NCBI GenBank assembly: GCA_025465405.1
Contig: JAODNL010000661.1
Coordinates: forward strand, 1 to 13,660
Length of the DNA: 13,660 nucleotides
Source: Pseudonocardiales bacterium
GTDB lineage: Bacteria > Actinomycetota > Actinomycetes > Mycobacteriales > Jatrophihabitantaceae
Direction: 5' to 3'
Shown here: piece after piece, positions 1-7,843 of the stretch
Layout of the letters: every line of letters begins with the position of its first letter
How positions within the stretch are numbered: the first letter of the stretch is position 1
Notes under the pieces: generated by a model
The model's input: only the letters and a program-made list of their open reading frames with translations
Told to the model about the DNA's origin: nothing
The model's database searches: none
Made by a program: the position numbers and the translations under genes

Positions 1-1335
1 GATCTGCGAGCGACGGCGAACGAGCACTGCGGCCGTCCGGGTTCCCACGGGCAGCGACTCCCACGCCGTGCGCATCCGGTCGGCCAGCCACGTCGCCTCG
101 TCGTCAATCGTCTCGAGGCGGGCCAACGCGACGACTCCCGCACCGGCGCCATCGTGCGCCCGCAGTGCCACGGTGACGCGGCTGGTCCGCAGCGGCGCGG
201 CGAGCGCGTTCGCGGAGTCAAGGATCAGCCGATCGTTGCGGAAGCTCGTGGCCAGCGGGTACACCGTCGCGGGCGAGCCGTCGGCGCGGCGGAACGTGCG
301 GTCGAAGACGCCGATATTGCCCGCGGAGGCGCCGCGCCACCCGTAGATCGACTGGAACGGGTCGCCGACGGCCGTGACCGGATGACCGTCGCCGAACAGG
401 CCGTGCAGCATCTCGATCTGGGCGTGCCCCGTGTCCTGGTACTCATCCAGCAGGACCGCGGCGTAGCGCGAGCGCTCCAGCTCCCGCACCTCGGCGAAAC
501 CGGCCAGCCGGGCGGCCAGGCGCATCTGGTCACCGAAGTCGACGGCCGGCACCCGAGCCTTCGCGGCGGCGTACTCCCGCACGAGCGGCAGGAGTGCCAG
601 GCGGTGCTCGAGCGAGCGCAGCAGCGCCCCGGTGAGGCCCGGCCGAGGTGAGGTGATGCCCTTGCCCGGCGGCAACGCCTCGAAGCGCTCGATCAGGTCG
701 CGGCAGAACCGGTCGACCTCGTCGCCGTCGGCGAGGTGGTCGGCGAACTGGCCGGTCATCGCGAGCACGTAGTCGACGAGGGACGCGGGCACGCCGATAT
801 CGGCCGGCAGCGGATCCTGGTGGCGGCGAACTGTGGCATCGGCCAGCTGCCACACGCGCGCGGGTGACAGCAGCCGGGCATCCGGCTCCGCGCCGAGGCG
901 CAGCGCCTGTTCGCCGACGAGCCGGCCGGCGTACGCGGCGTAGGTGAGCACGGTCGGCTCGCCGGCACGCAGCTCGGCGAGGTGCTCCTGCTCGAGCGGG
1001 TAGTCGCGTTCGACGACGTAGCGCCACTGGGCGAGTCGGCGGCGGATGCGCTTGCCCAGCTCCGCGGCCGCCTTGCGGGTGAAGGTCAGGCCGAGCACCG
1101 CATCCGGCGCGACGCGGCGGTTCGCGACGAGCCACACCACGCGCGCCGCCATCGTCTCGGTCTTGCCGGATCCGGCGCCGGCGATGACCACGGCCGGCTC
1201 CGCCCCGGACTCGATGACCGCCGCCTGCTCATCGGTCGGCGAGGGTAGCCCGAGCAGGCCGGCGATCGCGCGCGCGGAGATCGCGCCGACGCCGATACTC
1301 GTGCCGCGTCCCCGCCTCGCTGTGGGCGATGTCAT
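1..1335 (-). CDS. adnB: AdnB helicase-nuclease subunit, N-terminal 445 codons (cut by window edge)
   Basis: UvrD/RecB-type superfamily 1A motor, the B subunit of the AdnAB double-strand-break resection machine. In mycobacteria AdnB is described as the main translocating motor and carries a C-terminal RecB-like nuclease. Visible here: Walker A GAGSGKT (residues 53-59), motif Ia LTFTRK (83-88), Walker B/motif II DEYQDT (297-302), motif III GDPFQSIYGWRG (324-335) and motif IV-like TSFRN (363-367). The frame stays open to base 1, so the second RecA lobe and nuclease domain lie outside the window. The ATG at 1335 is chosen because it lies 46 bases after the adnA stop and has GGGAG at 1340-1344, only 4 bases away; it leaves about 40 residues before the Q-motif-like PTDEQ. 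Same strand and order as mycobacterial adnA-adnB, so almost certainly cotranscribed. The assignment to AdnB rather than a generic UvrD-like helicase rests on this pairing. Confidence 0.92.
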   Translation of the reverse strand, partial: MTSPTARRGRGTSIGVGAISARAIAGLLGLPSPTDEQAAVIESGAEPAVVIAGAGSGKTETMAARVVWLVANRRVAPDAVLGLTFTRKAAAELGKRIRRRLAQWRYVVERDYPLEQEHLAELRAGEPTVLTYAAYAGRLVGEQALRLGAEPDARLLSPARVWQLADATVRRHQDPLPADIGVPASLVDYVLAMTGQFADHLADGDEVDRFCRDLIERFEALPPGKGITSPRPGLTGALLRSLEHRLALLPLVREYAAAKARVPAVDFGDQMRLAARLAGFAEVRELERSRYAAVLLDEYQDTGHAQIEMLHGLFGDGHPVTAVGDPFQSIYGWRGASAGNIGVFDRTFRRADGSPATVYPLATSFRNDRLILDSANALAAPLRTSRVTVALRAHDGAGAGVVALARLETIDDEATWLADRMRTAWESLPVGTRTAAVLVRRRSQI

Positions 1336-1381
1336 GTGGCTCCCACCGCGCGATGCCCGTGATTCGCTCGGCGCCGCTCGC

Positions 1382-4300
1382 TCACGTGGTCACCTGCCGG
1401 CCCTCGGCCTGAAGTGGGCACGACGCCCGGACATCGCAGTTGCGGCAATCCACACCGGCGGTAGCGGTGAACTCGGCGCCGCGCAGCCGGGCCGCGACGT
1501 AGCCGACCCGCTCGGCGATCCAGCTCGGGTCATCGGCGTCGTCCAAGGGTGGCTGCCGCTGCTCGGTATCGCCGGTGGCCGCGAGCTGAACGAGCAGCGC
1601 ACCTCCCGCTTGCGTCCCGGCCGGGAAGCCACCCTCCTCGACCGCCAGCTGGTCCGCGGCGAGCTGCGGGTGAGCGCCCAGTTCGTCCTTGCGCGGCTTG
1701 GACTTCGTCGTCTTGAGGTCGACGACGACGAGCCGGCCGTCGCGGTCGCGCTCGAGGCGGTCGACCCGGCCGCGGACGAGGGCGTCGCCGATCTCGACGT
1801 CGAACGGCTGCTCCGTACCGATCAGCTCGAGCTCGCCGCGGCTGGACCGCAGCCAGTCGACCAGCCGGGCCAGGATCCTGGTGGCGCGGGCCCGCTCGTT
1901 GGCGGCGAACCACGGCGCGCCGAAGTCGAGCGTCGCCCAGCGTTCGTCCAGCAGGCGCTCGAACCCGGGCAGATCCGTGCCGGCCGGAGCGGTGGCCGCC
2001 ACGTCGTGCACGAGCATGCCGAGCGACGCGGAGATCTGGTCGCCGTCGCGCGCGCCCAGATCGGCGAGCAGGGTGCGCAGCTCGCAGCGCAGGAAAGACT
2101 CGATGCGCGACGGGCTGACCGGCACGGGCCGGCCAGGGTCGGCGACCGGGCCGTCGTCGGACAGGTCGGCCAGGCCCCACCACTCGTCGGGATGCGCGCC
2201 GGGGACGCCGGCGGCGGCGAGCCGGGCCAGCTCGGCACCCCCGGCCTGCCGGTCGGCGTCGGCCGCGGCCGGGTCACACACGACCGCGCGCAGTTCGGCC
2301 ACCAGCCCGGGCAGATGCACACCGCGCTGCGGGGCGGTGGGCGCTCGCTCGACCTCGATCGGGTCGACCTCGTCGAGGAAGCGCGACGGCTGTTCCTCCT
2401 CGCCCATCACCGCGGTCACCACGACGCGCTCGCGAGCGCGGGTGATAGCGACGTAGAAGAGCCGGCGCTCCTCGGCCAGCACCGCCGCGGTGCTGGACAG
2501 CCCGGCGACGTCACGTCCCGCGAGCACGTCCACGAGCCGCTCCGAGCCGAGCAACGAACCGCGTCGGCGCAGGTCGGGCCAGCTGCCCTCCTGCACGTTC
2601 GCGATGCACACCAAGTCCCATTCCAGGCCCTTGCTGGCGTGGGCGGTCAGGATCGACACCGCGTCGGGCTCGGTAGCGCGCGAGGTAAGGGCGTCGCCCG
2701 GGATCTGCTGGGCGGCCAGGTGATCGGCGAACGCGGCCGCGCTCGAGCGTGGCAGCCGATCGGTGAAGCGCGCCGCCATCGCGAACAGCTCCACGACGGC
2801 GTCGAGATCACGGTCGGCGGCCCCGCCGCCCGCGCCGTGGGCCCGGCTGGCCAGCGCCCAGCGCCGGGCCAGGCCGGTGGCGTCCCAGATCGCCCAGAGC
2901 ACGTCCTCGGCGGTGCCCTTCGCGGCGACGGCGTCGCGCCCGGCGGCGAGGACCCCGGCCAGCCGGGCGACGGGGAACCGCACCGGCTCGGGCAGCACCG
3001 CGGCGCCGGTGGGATCGAGCAGTGCGGGCGCGACCAGGGTGGGTTCGCCGAGCGGTTCCGCGAGCTGGCGCAACGCGCGTCGCAGGCGGCGCAGGTAGAC
3101 CGTGTCGCCGCCGCCGATCGGGCCGAGCAGCAACCGCTCGGCAACGTCCTCGGTCAGCGATGCGGGTTCGAGCACGCAGCCGAGCACGTCCAGGAGGACG
3201 GCGACCGCTGTCTGCTCGGCGAGCGGGAGGTCCTCGCCGCGGACCGCGATCGGTACGCCGGCCGTGGTGAGCGCCCGGCGCAGGGTTCCCAATACCTGCG
3301 TCGTGGACCGCACGAGCACCGCCATGCGGGACCACGGCATGCCGTCGAGGTGGGCGCGGCGCAGTACGCCCGCGACGTAGGCCGCCTCCTCGCTGGCCGA
3401 CCGGAAGACGCCAACGTCCGCTCGTCCGGGCGACCGCCCGTCGGCGGCGACGAGCCGGCGCTGCTCGACGGGCCCCGGGAGCCGATCTGCGATCCGGCGC
3501 GATGCGGCGAGCAGGTCCGGCCCGGCGCGGCGGGAGCGCGTGAGCGCGACTACGGGCACCTCGCCGCGCGGGCCGCCGAAGCGGCGGTGCACGTCTCGGA
3601 CGGCCGACTCGTCGGCGCCGCGGAAGCCGTAGATCGACTGGTCCGGATCCCCGACGAGGACGAGCTCGGTGGCCCCCGCGGCGAGCAGGGCCAGCAGTTC
3701 CGCCTGCGCCGGGTCGGTGTCCTGGTACTCGTCGACGAAGATGTGCCGCCGGGCGGTGCGTTCGGCGGCCAGCAGCCGATGATCGTCGCGCAGCGTGTTG
3801 AGGGCCGACCGGATCAGCTCCGCCGGGTCGTAGCCACCGGGGTTCTGCAACACCGTGACGTCCTGGTACTCGGTGAGGAAGGCTCCCGCGGCCACCCAGT
3901 CAGGGCGTGCCTTCGCGTGGCCGAGGGCCGAGAGCGCCGGCCCGTCGAGACCGCGCTCGACCGCGCGCATCAGCAGATCGCGCAGCTCGCCGGCAAACGC
4001 TCGCGTGCCCAGCGCCGGGCGCAGCGCGGCCGGCCACCGCTCGGCCGACCCGGCGAGCAGCTCACGCAGGATGACGTCCTGCTCCGGCCCGGACAGCAGC
4101 CGGGGTGCGGGCTGCTTGTCCGCGACGGCCGCCATGCGCAGCACGCCGAACGCGTACGAGTGCAGGGTGCGGGCGAGCGGTTCTCGGATCGTGCGGTCCA
4201 AGCGAGCGGTGACGCGGTCGCGCAGTTCCCCCGCCGCGCGCCGGCTGAACGTCAGCATGAGGATGTGCTCGACCGGCACGCCGGCCCGCACGCGCGCCAC

Positions 4301-4495
4301 GGCCGCCTCGACCAGCGTGGTCGTCTTGCCCGTTCCCGGACCGGCCAGCACCAGCAACGGGCCACCCGCGTGCTGGACGATCCGCTGCTGCGCCTCGTCC
4401 AGCAGGGGTGCCGCGACAGGCGCGCGCGCCGGCCGGATCAACCGGTAGTCGGGTGAGACGTTCACGTCGGCTATCTCAACACGGCGTCCGGACAC
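1382..4495 (-). CDS. adnA: AdnA helicase-nuclease subunit (UvrD-like motor plus Fe-S RecB-type nuclease)
   Basis: Partner of AdnB in end resection: ATP-driven unwinding of duplex ends with nucleolytic degradation of the strands. The 1037 residues match the size I recall for mycobacterial AdnA. N-terminal motor: Walker A GPGTGKT (52-58), LTFSRR (81-86), DEYQDT (255-260), GDPDQSIYGFRG (282-293). C-terminal nuclease: GRVDRLER, catalytic VVVDLKTTK (Asp926, Lys928) and Gln944 in HPQLAADQ, the RecB nuclease pattern. Four cysteines bracket the nuclease (Cys804 in FLRCEL; Cys1017, Cys1020, Cys1026 in DCRNCDVRASC), the arrangement of the Fe-S-stabilised nuclease of AddB/AdnAB proteins. The start is uncertain: GTG 4495 gives the longest frame, but GTG 4465 (residue 11, before NVSPDYRL) is equally plausible, and neither has a strong ribosome-binding site. 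It is divergent from the MFS gene. Confidence 0.95.
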   Translation of the reverse strand: MSGRRVEIADVNVSPDYRLIRPARAPVAAPLLDEAQQRIVQHAGGPLLVLAGPGTGKTTTLVEAAVARVRAGVPVEHILMLTFSRRAAGELRDRVTARLDRTIREPLARTLHSYAFGVLRMAAVADKQPAPRLLSGPEQDVILRELLAGSAERWPAALRPALGTRAFAGELRDLLMRAVERGLDGPALSALGHAKARPDWVAAGAFLTEYQDVTVLQNPGGYDPAELIRSALNTLRDDHRLLAAERTARRHIFVDEYQDTDPAQAELLALLAAGATELVLVGDPDQSIYGFRGADESAVRDVHRRFGGPRGEVPVVALTRSRRAGPDLLAASRRIADRLPGPVEQRRLVAADGRSPGRADVGVFRSASEEAAYVAGVLRRAHLDGMPWSRMAVLVRSTTQVLGTLRRALTTAGVPIAVRGEDLPLAEQTAVAVLLDVLGCVLEPASLTEDVAERLLLGPIGGGDTVYLRRLRRALRQLAEPLGEPTLVAPALLDPTGAAVLPEPVRFPVARLAGVLAAGRDAVAAKGTAEDVLWAIWDATGLARRWALASRAHGAGGGAADRDLDAVVELFAMAARFTDRLPRSSAAAFADHLAAQQIPGDALTSRATEPDAVSILTAHASKGLEWDLVCIANVQEGSWPDLRRRGSLLGSERLVDVLAGRDVAGLSSTAAVLAEERRLFYVAITRARERVVVTAVMGEEEQPSRFLDEVDPIEVERAPTAPQRGVHLPGLVAELRAVVCDPAAADADRQAGGAELARLAAAGVPGAHPDEWWGLADLSDDGPVADPGRPVPVSPSRIESFLRCELRTLLADLGARDGDQISASLGMLVHDVAATAPAGTDLPGFERLLDERWATLDFGAPWFAANERARATRILARLVDWLRSSRGELELIGTEQPFDVEIGDALVRGRVDRLERDRDGRLVVVDLKTTKSKPRKDELGAHPQLAADQLAVEEGGFPAGTQAGGALLVQLAATGDTEQRQPPLDDADDPSWIAERVGYVAARLRGAEFTATAGVDCRNCDVRASCPLQAEGRQVTT

Positions 4496-4554
4496 TTTCG
4501 GTCAGGGCCCGCCGCTCCTGCCCGATCGTGATGGCGCGCTCGCCTCCTCGGTCA

Positions 4555-4589
4555 GCGACAGCATCAAGATCGCCGAGATAATGGGCCTG
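4555..4589 (+). promoter_or_regulatory. Putative promoter of the MFS gene, leaderless type
   Basis: GCGACA (4555-4560) resembles a -35 box and GATAAT (4577-4582) a -10 box, with a 16-base spacer. The GTG start at 4589 begins 6 bases after the -10 box, so transcription would start at or next to the start codon. This fits a leaderless message and explains the lack of a ribosome-binding site. It lies in the 93-base divergent gap with adnA. The rest of that gap shows nothing else I can name. Confidence 0.45.
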
Positions 4590-5872
4590 TGACGCGCCAC
4601 GCGGCCGGCCCTAAGGCTCCGCTGTGGCGGCAGCGGGACTTCATGCTGCTGTGGACCAGCCAGGTGCTGTCGACGGTCGGCACCCGCGTCACGACGATCG
4701 CCTATCCCCTGCTCGTCCTCGCCGTCACGAACTCACCGGCGCAGGCCGGACTCGTGGGGTTCGCGCAGACGCTGCCCTACCTCCTGTTCTACCTGCCCGG
4801 AGGCGCGCTGATCGATCGGCTCGACCGCAAGCGCGTCATGATCGCGAGCGAGGCGGGACGGGCCGTCGCACTGGGGAGCATCGCCTTCGCGGTGGCCATC
4901 GAGCACGTCACAATCGGCCAGATCGCCGTTGTCGCATTCGTGGAAGGCACGCTGTTCGTCCTGTTCGACCTCGGCGAGGGCGCGGCTCTGCCGCACCTGG
5001 TCGATGCCGGCCAGTTGCCGGCTGCGCTCGCCCAGAATCAGGCGAAGACGCAGGGAGCCGACCTGATCGGCCAGCCGCTGGGCGGGGTGCTGTTCTCCAC
5101 GGCGCGGATGCTGCCGTTCCTCGCCGACGCGGTGAGTTACGTGGTGTCACTGCTGGCCCTGCTGTCCATCCGCGCGCCGTTCCAGCACGAGCGCGCGCAT
5201 GAGCACGCCCGGCTTCGGACCGAGATCGTCGAGGGACTGCGCTTCGTCTGGCGATCGGCGTTCCTGCGCGCGGCCGCGGCCTCCGTCGGCGGCATGAACT
5301 TCGTCTTCAACGCGCTCACGCTCGTGCTGATCGTCCGCGCGAAAGAGCTGGGCGCCTCGGCCACCGCCATCGGCGTCTTGTTCGGCATCTTCGGCGCCGG
5401 TGGCCTGCTCGGGTCGTTCGTCGCGCCCTGGGTTCAGCGCATGTTCCCCGGTCGCGCGACGATCATCGCGATCGGCTGGTTCTGGGCCGCCCAGCTGGCC
5501 GTGACGGTCGTCCTGCCGACACCGCTGTGGCTCGGAGTGGCAGCCGGCATCGGCGCGCTCGCGTCGGCGAGCTTCAACGTGGTCGTCTCCAGCCGGATCT
5601 ACGCGGTTACCCCGGACCGGCTGCTCGGCCGGGTGCGCAGCTCGGCGCGGCTGATCGCCTGGGGCACGATCCCGCTCGGCGCGCTCGGCGGCGGCGTGGC
5701 GTCGGGGGCGCTCGGCGGCCGGACGACGCTGCTGATCCTCGCGGCGCTGATGGTCCTCGCGGCCGCCGCGCTGACCATGTCTCGAGGCGTGCGCGACATG
5801 GACGCCGGGCCGCCCGCACCGGCCGAACCCCGGGTGGACATCACGCGTCCGGCTCCTCCGGTAGGTCCGTGA
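4589..5872 (+). CDS. MFS efflux transporter, MFS_3/EntS-like
   Basis: Inner-membrane proton-coupled exporter of the major facilitator superfamily, 427 residues. Long hydrophobic segments run through about residues 18-400 in a pattern fitting 12 helices in two halves. The loop between helices 2 and 3 carries GGALIDRLDRKRVM (71-84), a form of the MFS motif A. FVLFDLGEGAALPHLV (123-138) is typical of the enterobactin-exporter (EntS)/macrolide-efflux branch. The short C-terminal tail (about 408-427) is rich in Pro and charged residues and probably cytosolic. The substrate cannot be read from the sequence. GTG 4589 is chosen because a -10-like box sits just upstream and Trp13-Arg-Gln-Arg begins the usual pre-helix-1 motif. 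The last 32 bases overlap the convergent VOC gene, so the two transcripts are antisense at their ends. Confidence 0.88.
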   Translation: MTRHAAGPKAPLWRQRDFMLLWTSQVLSTVGTRVTTIAYPLLVLAVTNSPAQAGLVGFAQTLPYLLFYLPGGALIDRLDRKRVMIASEAGRAVALGSIAFAVAIEHVTIGQIAVVAFVEGTLFVLFDLGEGAALPHLVDAGQLPAALAQNQAKTQGADLIGQPLGGVLFSTARMLPFLADAVSYVVSLLALLSIRAPFQHERAHEHARLRTEIVEGLRFVWRSAFLRAAAASVGGMNFVFNALTLVLIVRAKELGASATAIGVLFGIFGAGGLLGSFVAPWVQRMFPGRATIIAIGWFWAAQLAVTVVLPTPLWLGVAAGIGALASASFNVVVSSRIYAVTPDRLLGRVRSSARLIAWGTIPLGALGGGVASGALGGRTTLLILAALMVLAAAALTMSRGVRDMDAGPPAPAEPRVDITRPAPPVGP

Positions 5873-6248
5873 ACAGGGTGAGCTGCAAGCCGGCCGGCGC
5901 CTCGAGCCGCGCGTTCACCGATCGCCAGGGCGTGCGGGTCGGCGGCGCGATCACTGTCGCCCCGCCGGCGGCCAGGGCGTCGGTGGCGGCCGCCGAATCC
6001 GCCACCTGGAACGCCACCCGGATGTGTCCGGCCACTCGCCGGCCCACCTCGACCTCGTCGATGTAGACGGCATGCGGCCGGTCGGCGATCTCGAGCGTCG
6101 CGCGGCCGGCCTCCAGGATCGTCACCTGCCCACCGGGTGAGGAATAGGCGGCCCGCTGCGGCAGGCCTAGGACGTCGCGATAGAAGCGCAGGGCCGCGTC
6201 GTAGTCGTCGGCGGTCACCACGAGGCGCAGTTCGGAAACGTCGCTCAT
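5841..6248 (-). CDS. VOC superfamily (glyoxalase/bleomycin-resistance/dioxygenase fold) protein
   Basis: A 135-residue protein with two beta-alpha-beta-beta-beta modules. The first opens with LRLVVTADDYDAALRFYRDVLGLP, the classic first strand and helix of the family; the second opens with HIRVAFQVADSAAATDALAAGG and closes with LEAPAGLQLTLF. His near residue 100 and the Glu of LEAPAG occupy typical metal-ligand positions, but the usual first-strand His is not obvious, so metal binding is uncertain and the substrate is unknown. The frame is open further upstream (to about 6383), but that extension reads through the ATL gene and looks non-protein-like. ATG 6248, directly before SDVSELRL, is the sensible start, 26 bases after the ATL stop, so the two are probably cotranscribed. 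Its 3' end overlaps the MFS gene tail to tail by 32 bases. Confidence 0.85.
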   Translation of the reverse strand: MSDVSELRLVVTADDYDAALRFYRDVLGLPQRAAYSSPGGQVTILEAGRATLEIADRPHAVYIDEVEVGRRVAGHIRVAFQVADSAAATDALAAGGATVIAPPTRTPWRSVNARLEAPAGLQLTLFTDLPEEPDA

Positions 6249-6274
6249 GTCCGGGACAACCGCCGACCCGGCGC

Positions 6275-6568
6275 TCACCTTCCGTCCCAGCGGAAAGACT
6301 TCATGTCCACCCGATCGCCGATGAACCGGACGCCTTCGGCCAGCAGCCGCTGCCGCTGCTCGGTGTACAGGTGCTCGGCACAAGACCCGTCAGCGCGGAC
6401 CACTCGATGCCACGGCACGGTGCCGCCGTCCTGCGCGAGGACGCGTCCGACCATCCGTACGGCAGGAGTGCCGGCAAACTCCGCTACGTCGCCGTAGCTC
6501 ATGACCCGTCCTGACGGGATTGCCTCGACGCAGGCAAGGATCCGCTGCGGCAGCGTTTCGACCGTCAC
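6275..6568 (-). CDS. Alkyltransferase-like (ATL) DNA-binding protein, MGMT family
   Basis: A 97-residue member of the O6-alkylguanine-DNA alkyltransferase fold that lacks the alkyl-accepting cysteine: the MGMT active-site motif PCHRV reads PWHRVV here. Known ATL proteins with Trp at this place bind O6-alkylguanine, flip it out and recruit nucleotide excision repair instead of repairing it directly. The preceding helix-turn-helix segment (VMSYGDVAEFAGTPAVRMVGRVLA) carries the conserved Tyr and the Arg 'finger' region. The C-terminal Q(R)xLLxxEGVRF pattern is also present. GTG 6568 gives the usual ATL length; an in-frame TTG at 6610 would add 14 unlike residues. It occupies the place of M. tuberculosis Rv3204 in the shared gene order (recalled, not searched). 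Divergent from the gene at 6629 and upstream of the VOC gene on the same strand. Confidence 0.9.
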   Translation of the reverse strand: MTVETLPQRILACVEAIPSGRVMSYGDVAEFAGTPAVRMVGRVLAQDGGTVPWHRVVRADGSCAEHLYTEQRQRLLAEGVRFIGDRVDMKSFRWDGR

Positions 6569-6628
6569 CGCCCGAGTTTCGCAGGTGGCATTGCGGCTGC
6601 CCGGGGTCAACCTCGTAGCGTCGGCGCC
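6569..6628. promoter_or_regulatory. Divergent intergenic region; -10-like TAGCGT for the plus-strand gene
   Basis: On plus, TAGCGT (6616-6621) fits the actinobacterial TANNNT -10 pattern and ends 7 bases before ATG 6629, implying a leaderless transcript; a weak TTGCGG lies at 6591-6596. On minus, a TTGACC (near 6603-6608) could be a -35 box for the ATL gene, but no good -10 box follows at the expected distance. Confidence 0.35.
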
Positions 6629-7114
6629 ATGGACGATCGGTCAAAGACATTCGTGCTGGACGCGGAAGGCGAGCGGGCGCTCGGCAAGTCCCTGTTCAAC
6701 GGCGTGTGGACGCTGATGGAGCAGGATGACCGAACGCCCGACGACGACGACCGGATGCTGAACATGGCGCACGCGTCGCGCTATCACTGGGGGCAGGCGC
6801 CGCTACCGGCCACGCTGGCGCGCGGCGAGTGGCTGTGCTCGCGCGTGTACGCCGTGCTCGGGCGCGCCGAACCCGCCCAGTACCACGGGCAACGGATGCT
6901 CGACATCTGTTCGCGTGACGGCATCCGCGACTGGGACCTCGCGTTCGCCTACGAGGCGCTGGCCCGCGCGAGCGCCGTCGCCGGCGACGCCGCGGGGGCA
7001 CGGGCATTCACCGAGCAGGCACTCGCCGCGGCTGAGGACATCGCCGAGGACGACGATCGGGAGCTGCTGCTCGGTGACCTGGAATCCATCCCAGGACAAC
7101 CGCGATTCTGGTAA
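6629..7114 (+). CDS. Conserved-looking hypothetical protein, acidic, all-helical (TPR-like)
   Basis: I do not recognise a named family. The 161 residues are rich in Asp/Glu and Ala, with no signal peptide or membrane segment, so it is probably cytosolic. From about residue 45 the helices read as paired repeats: HASRYHWGQA, ARGEWLCSRVYAVLGRAEPAQYHGQRML, WDLAFAYEALARASAVAGDAAGARAFTEQALAAAEDI. The spacing of small and aromatic residues (A-Y-E-A-L-A-R-A, G-D-A-A-G-A-R-A) resembles tetratricopeptide repeats, suggesting a binding scaffold. It ends in QPRFW. ATG 6629 is chosen because a TANNNT box lies 7 bases upstream and no ribosome-binding site is visible. It points toward the DinB-fold gene at 7796, and the 97-base gap between them holds an inverted repeat. 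Confidence 0.75.
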   Translation: MDDRSKTFVLDAEGERALGKSLFNGVWTLMEQDDRTPDDDDRMLNMAHASRYHWGQAPLPATLARGEWLCSRVYAVLGRAEPAQYHGQRMLDICSRDGIRDWDLAFAYEALARASAVAGDAAGARAFTEQALAAAEDIAEDDDRELLLGDLESIPGQPRFW

Positions 7115-7122
7115 CTCACATC

Positions 7123-7196
7123 GCACATGATCAACTCGCACTGACTGCGCGATTTCACGCAAAAGCGCTCACCAGACGCGAGATGATCACCGGTGC
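7123..7196. repeat. Imperfect inverted repeat in the convergent gap
   Basis: TGATCAACTCGC (7128-7139) and GCGAGATGATCA (7178-7189) are inverted copies matching at 11 of 12 positions, separated by 38 bases; short GCAC/GTGC arms (7123-7126, 7193-7196) extend the symmetry with a small bulge. It lies between the stops of the convergent genes. There is no T-run, so it is not a classical intrinsic terminator. It could be a transcript-end hairpin or a paired protein-binding site built on the palindrome TGATCA. Confidence 0.5.
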
Positions 7197-7211
7197 GCAA
7201 CGCGCCTGACG

Positions 7212-7796
7212 TCAGCGGGGGTCGCGACCGGTCGCGGCGACCAGCTTGTCGATCACGGGTGCGTCGTCGGGGACGTCGACCGGCGCATGGAAGACGCCCG
7301 ACGACGAGAGGTCGCCCATCTCGACCACGTCCTGGTAGACCGGCCGGACCAGGTCCTCGGGCAGCGGCTCGGAGTAGCCGATCGCTTTCCCCAGGTCCCA
7401 GGCGTGCACGGTGAGGTCAAGGATCATCTCGCCGAGATAGTCGCGAACCGGTGTGGGTCCGCGCGAGAGCGACACGGTCCGATCCAGCGCGCCGGGCTCG
7501 CCGAAGGCCTCCACCGACGCGGTGGCGGCGTCGTCCCACTCCGCGGCCAGGTCGCTGCCCATCGACACGTCGTGCCGCGTCGACGCGACGCCCTCGACGA
7601 TCTTGGCGGCCGCATCCAGATCGTGCCCGTGCAGCAGCGGCGGCGCCCAGCGGTGCTCGTCGACCACGTGCCCGACCAGGTCCGTCACCGACCATTCGGT
7701 CGCCGGCGTCGGCGCACCCCACTGATCGGGATCGATCGCGTGCACGCGGACGCCGAACTCCCGTAGGCCGGACTGCAGCATTGCAAGCTCGTCCAT
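7212..7796 (-). CDS. DinB-fold protein, TIGR03086 / mycothiol-dependent maleylpyruvate isomerase-like
   Basis: A 194-residue four-helix-bundle protein of the actinobacterial group whose N-terminal domain is shared with mycothiol-dependent maleylpyruvate isomerase. Family signatures: ATEWSVTDLVGHVVDEHRW (about 32-50) with His43 and His48, and LDLTVHAWDLGKAIG (127-140) with His131. These histidines are the usual metal ligands of the DinB fold. Many family members are uncharacterised, and a thiol-transferase or isomerase role is only inferred from the fold. ATG 7796 has AGGA at 7804-7807, 7 bases upstream. It starts 47 bases after the moeZ stop on the same strand, so cotranscription with moeZ is possible. 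Confidence 0.87.
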   Translation of the reverse strand: MDELAMLQSGLREFGVRVHAIDPDQWGAPTPATEWSVTDLVGHVVDEHRWAPPLLHGHDLDAAAKIVEGVASTRHDVSMGSDLAAEWDDAATASVEAFGEPGALDRTVSLSRGPTPVRDYLGEMILDLTVHAWDLGKAIGYSEPLPEDLVRPVYQDVVEMGDLSSSGVFHAPVDVPDDAPVIDKLVAATGRDPR

Positions 7797-7843
7797 ACGG
7801 ATGTCCTACCCGAGTGCTGCTGCGTGCGAAACCCCTAAGGGCG

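Noticed and set aside
1046..4456. 1136-codon open frame on plus across adnA and adnB
   Set aside because: It is an antisense shadow of high-GC coding DNA: low-complexity Arg/Gly/Ala/Val composition, no recognisable domain, while the minus strand encodes clear AdnA and AdnB motifs.
6249..6383. Upstream extension of the VOC frame by 45 residues
   Set aside because: It overlaps the ATL coding region and is Arg/Ala-rich noise; ATG 6248 matches the family start.
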